Of a stretch of DNA of 64,000 nt, positions 61,548 to 64,000 are shown piece by piece (position 1 is the first letter of the stretch; the number at the start of each line of letters is the position of its first letter). Source of the stretch: a virus; the IMG/VR virus record IMGVR_UViG_3300031787_011371, positions 1 to 64,000 of that record; one strand, 5' to 3'. Both the position numbers and the translations under genes were made by a program. The notes beneath the pieces are model-generated. The model was not told the origin of the DNA and searched no databases. It worked only from the letters and a program-made list of their open reading frames with translations.

Positions 61548-62258
61548 TTATTCATTTTTATAAGATTCTAATATTTTAGCAATTACTGGATTTCTTACCA
61601 CATCTGTTTCTTCAAACTTAAAAATTCCAACTTCTGTCATATTTGAAAGTCTTTTTAAAGCATCATAAAGTCCAGTTTCAGATGTGTCTCTATACCTGTC
61701 TGACTGTTCCAAATCTCCAGAAATTATAAATTTACTTTTCCATCCAATTCTTGTTAACATTGTTTTCATTTGTCTTTTGGTAGAGTTTTGAAACTCTTCT
61801 GCTATTAATATTGAATGGTCAACATTTATACCTCTCATATATGCTAAAGGCATAATTTGTATAATTTCAGATTCCATTAAATTATGAACTGCTTGTTTTC
61901 CTATAATTTTTTCAAATAAATATAGTGTTGAATAAGTGTATGGCGCCATTTTTTCCAAAATATCACCAGGCAAAAATCCTAACTTTTCATCAGCTTCTAC
62001 TGCTGGTGTTGTTATTACTATTTTATAAAATTCATTATTTGGTGATGATAATAATTGTAGAGCTTTTAACGCTGTTAGATAAGATTTTCCTACTCCTGCT
62101 GGACCTGAACATATGATTATTTCTTTGTTTTCAATCAGGTCATAAAATTCTTTTTGTTTTTGATTTTTTTCTTTAAAATAAATATCTCCTATTACTGTTT
62201 TTAAAAATTGTTTTGTGTCGTTTCCTTTTCCTTTTTTAATTGTTTTTTTGTTTGTCAT
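61548..62258 (-). CDS. phoH: PhoH-like ATPase
   Basis: The 236-residue length is the phage PhoH norm. Walker A is GPAGVGKS (52-59), followed by KIVITTPAVEADEKLGFLPGD (the conserved P-x-x-x-A-(D/G)-x-x-L-G-(F/Y)-L-P-G), shown here as PAVEADEKLGFLPG. Walker B is ILIAEEFQNST (150-160) with Glu where many members have Asp, and LTRIGWKSKFIISGDLEQSD then follows. PhoH proteins are AAA-like ATPases; some act as RNA helicases or ribonuclease partners. Common in large phages. AAACTATTTAT lies 23 bases upstream. Confidence 0.9.
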   Translation of the reverse strand: MTNKKTIKKGKGNDTKQFLKTVIGDIYFKEKNQKQKEFYDLIENKEIIICSGPAGVGKSYLTALKALQLLSSPNNEFYKIVITTPAVEADEKLGFLPGDILEKMAPYTYSTLYLFEKIIGKQAVHNLMESEIIQIMPLAYMRGINVDHSILIAEEFQNSTKRQMKTMLTRIGWKSKFIISGDLEQSDRYRDTSETGLYDALKRLSNMTEVGIFKFEETDVVRNPVIAKILESYKNE

Positions 62259-62280
62259 ACAGTTAAAATTTATTTTGTTT

Positions 62281-62291
62281 ATAAATAGTTT
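62281..62291 (-). promoter_or_regulatory. Putative phage promoter motif (AAACTATTTAT) before phoH
   Basis: Identical 11-mer on the minus strand, 23 bases before the phoH start at 62258. It lies in a 102-base divergent gap whose other side leads to the 62361 gene. Confidence 0.45.
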
Positions 62292-62360
62292 GATAATTTA
62301 TAATATTTATTATTGTCAAGTTAATTTTACTTTATATTTATTTTTAAGAAAAAGAATTTT

Positions 62361-63308
62361 ATGGAAAAAATTACAACATCACAACTGGAAGAAATGATAA
62401 AGAATAAGTTTTTAGAAAAAGGTGTTTCTAAAGACGATATAACAAATGAAATATTAAAAAACATTTCAGAAAGAATAAAAACTGAAGTCAAGAACTCTTT
62501 GCCAACAAATGTAAATAGTGGTGGTGGAGAAATTGTAAATGTTGATATTTCTAAACAAGAAGTACCTAAAGATATGCCTGGAGAAAAGCCTGAATCTATA
62601 ACTACATCTGTTGAATCAAATGAAGAATTTCAAGAGATGTATAAAAAAGAAGGAGAATTAGAAGCTAAAGAAAGAGCTTTACTTGAAAAAGAAGAAGAAC
62701 TTAGAAGAAAAGAAGAAGAACTTAGAAGCAAAGAAGAAGAATTACAATATAAGCCAGAAGTTCCAGAAAAACTTGAAAACCTAGGTTGTGAAAAATTATT
62801 TGTTTTCAATGAAAACGATTTAAGTGTTGGTGCAGAAAAACTTTCAAATACTTACATGAACTTAGTTGAAGACCCAGAAAACAAAACAAGCATGAAAGAC
62901 TTGTGGCTTAAAGATGGAAAAAGAGATGCTGAAGTATTTATTGTAAATTTTGAAAAAATAGGCAGAATAGAATTTGACCCATTTGAAGGGATTTCTAATT
63001 TTATAAATGAAAAAGAAAATTCAGAATTAGAAGGTCCAACTTCAACAGATGATTATGAAAGTTCTGAAAATAATTCTAATGGTAATATGATTGACTCTAT
63101 AGCGCCAGTAAAAGATGTGATTAGACCAATGTCTAATGATATGGGGCTTGATGTGCAAAATAGTACAGGAGAATATCAAAATTTAGAAACAGGTGCATCA
63201 GTACAAAATGTAGATGAAGAAAGTTTTGAAGAATTATTAAATTCTAAATTAAAAGAAATAATTAAAAATTATTTGAGTGGTCAAATTGTTTTAGGACAAA
63301 AAAAATAA
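62361..63308 (+). CDS. Acidic coiled-coil protein, possible scaffold
   Basis: The 315-residue product starts MEKITTSQLEEMIKNKFLEK, reminiscent of MKITKEELKQIIREE in the 60486 gene. Residues ~95-130 form a highly regular coiled coil (EKEEELRRKEEELRSKEEEL). The rest is Asn/Ser/Glu-rich and ends with EELLNSKLKEIIKNYLSG, another helix. Composition and length fit capsid scaffold or internal proteins. No enzymatic motif is seen. Its stop overlaps the next ATG (TAATG), so the two are coupled. Confidence 0.5.
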   Translation: MEKITTSQLEEMIKNKFLEKGVSKDDITNEILKNISERIKTEVKNSLPTNVNSGGGEIVNVDISKQEVPKDMPGEKPESITTSVESNEEFQEMYKKEGELEAKERALLEKEEELRRKEEELRSKEEELQYKPEVPEKLENLGCEKLFVFNENDLSVGAEKLSNTYMNLVEDPENKTSMKDLWLKDGKRDAEVFIVNFEKIGRIEFDPFEGISNFINEKENSELEGPTSTDDYESSENNSNGNMIDSIAPVKDVIRPMSNDMGLDVQNSTGEYQNLETGASVQNVDEESFEELLNSKLKEIIKNYLSGQIVLGQKK

Positions 63309-63796
63309 TGATTAAAGAATCTTATAAAAATAGAATCAAAAAATTGGCAGGCTTAATTTCTGAAGAGGAAGTTAAGCTTTCTGCTAATACTGGTAGAAGT
63401 GATGATGGTACTTTGAGTTGGTATTCTGAAAACTATCTTCTTGATTTGGGTTCTAAAATATTAAGTGAATTAGATAATATTGTTGAAAAAGACAATTCTT
63501 TAACTTTAAAATTATTGAAAAGTTCAACTAAAATGAATGCAAATTCACTTTTTATTAGTTTATCTATTTCTGGGTATATTGGAGAAAAAGAAATAGATGA
63601 AAATTTTGAAATAACATTATCTGTTCAATTCTCAAATGATTCCAACACTGTTTCCTCAGTTAATTATAGAGGTGTAACAAATAGGTTTAATTTAAACTCA
63701 AAACACTCTTCTGATGACCTAAAAATGTTTGTATCAGAAGTTACTGACAATATAATGAATTCAATTAAATTGTCAAATTTAAACCCAAAATCTTAA
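63308..63796 (+). CDS. Unknown protein with N-terminal KKLAGLISE element
   Basis: The 162-residue protein begins MIKESYKNRIKKLAGLISEE. The KKLAGLISEE stretch corresponds to KRLAGVISES at 165-174 of the 60486 protein. I-S-E fits the (I/L)-x-E consensus of T4-type prohead protease, so the N-terminus may be removed during assembly (inference). The remaining ~140 residues are beta-rich (FEITLSVQFSNDSNTVSSV) and not recognised. Coupled to the 62361 gene. Confidence 0.5.
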   Translation: MIKESYKNRIKKLAGLISEEEVKLSANTGRSDDGTLSWYSENYLLDLGSKILSELDNIVEKDNSLTLKLLKSSTKMNANSLFISLSISGYIGEKEIDENFEITLSVQFSNDSNTVSSVNYRGVTNRFNLNSKHSSDDLKMFVSEVTDNIMNSIKLSNLNPKS

Positions 63797-63871
63797 TTTT
63801 TTTTTCTTTTTTATTTATTATTTACTTTATTTAAAAATAAAGGTATATTCGAACATATTTAAAAAACAATT

Positions 63872-64000
63872 ATGAATACTTGGAAAATTTTAAACAAATC
63901 AAATCAAGAGGTTAAGGTTGCTTGCAAAACAGCTTCTATGGCCTCAAAAGGAATAATTTTACAACCTAATGAATTTTGTATTTCAGAAGCACAATTAACA
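63872..64000 (+). CDS. Start of an unknown protein, cut by the window edge
   Basis: ATG at 63872 opens a frame of 43 codons that runs to the window end without a stop. The product begins MNTWKILNKSNQEVKVACKT and continues TASMASKGIILQPNEFCISE. The frame has the same composition as the neighbouring genes and a 75-base A/T-rich leader. The fragment is too short to identify. Confidence 0.5.
   Translation, partial: MNTWKILNKSNQEVKVACKTASMASKGIILQPNEFCISEAQLT

Noticed and set aside
1-64000. tRNA genes, integrase, transposase or attachment sites
   Set aside because: None could be recognised by eye; absence is not proven without a covariance-model search.
1-64000. Stop-codon reassignment, as in some gut phages
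   Set aside because: Genes end normally at TAA or TGA and close packing is kept with the standard code.

Overview
The window is a gene-dense, very AT-rich piece of a large tailed phage (or prophage-like) genome. Virion genes dominate the left half: a gp25-like baseplate wedge protein, a gp6/baseplate-J-like wedge protein, a gp5-like OB-fold hub protein and several large baseplate-type proteins indicate a contractile-tail (T4-like) myovirus. A gp55-like late sigma factor and a PhoH ATPase fit a large genome. The host is probably Bacteroidota: several intergenic gaps carry the characteristic -33 TTTG / -7 TAnnTTTG promoter with an 18-20 base spacer, and genes lack strong Shine-Dalgarno sites. 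No integrase, IS element, CRISPR array or tRNA gene was seen, and no intergenic gap exceeds about 135 bases. Standard code (TAA mostly, some TGA stops) fits all genes.

Layout. 1-8841 (+): a fibre cut by the window edge, three tandem LamG-like lectin proteins, a 1656-residue fibre made of Gly/Ser/Thr repeats and about 46 YadA-head repeats, and a small unknown gene. 8845-18649 (-): glycosylation operon A with eight genes, including a fusion of a GT4 enzyme to a TibC/BAHT-like heptosyltransferase next to the fibre, several FkbM methyltransferases, an aminotransferase fragment and an acetyltransferase. 18699-27250 (-): putative virion proteins with Calx-beta, DNRLRE-like and Cna-B-like modules. 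27375-29666 (+): gp25 and gp6 homologues. 29663-34257 (-): hub and further tail genes. 34295-35200 (-): sigma factor. 35215-35337 (+): a possible small RNA with its own promoter and terminator. 35336-41854 (-): two glycosyltransferases, a HAD-like protein, unknown genes and a T5 A1-like metallophosphoesterase. 41930-46058 (-): galE, a P-loop protein, an unknown gene, fcl and gmd (GDP-fucose synthesis). 46112-59930 (-): glycosylation operon B with 18 genes, including a GT10-like fucosyltransferase next to a GT6 (ABO-type) glycosyltransferase. 60048-64000: small acidic coiled-coil proteins, a zinc-ribbon protein, PhoH and the start of another gene.

How they may work together (inference). About 30 genes, nearly half the window, make or transfer sugars. 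They supply GDP-fucose and UDP-galactose, assemble a glycan with many GT2/GT4/GT10/GT6 enzymes, and cap or modify it by O-methylation (FkbM), acetylation and amination. The most natural target is the phage's own Ser/Thr-rich fibres and lectin-studded baseplate, giving a glycosylated virion; host surface glycan remodelling is the alternative. Host-type promoters sit ahead of both glycan operons, whereas a different AT-rich motif (ACTATTTAT) precedes several other genes and may be the phage late promoter.
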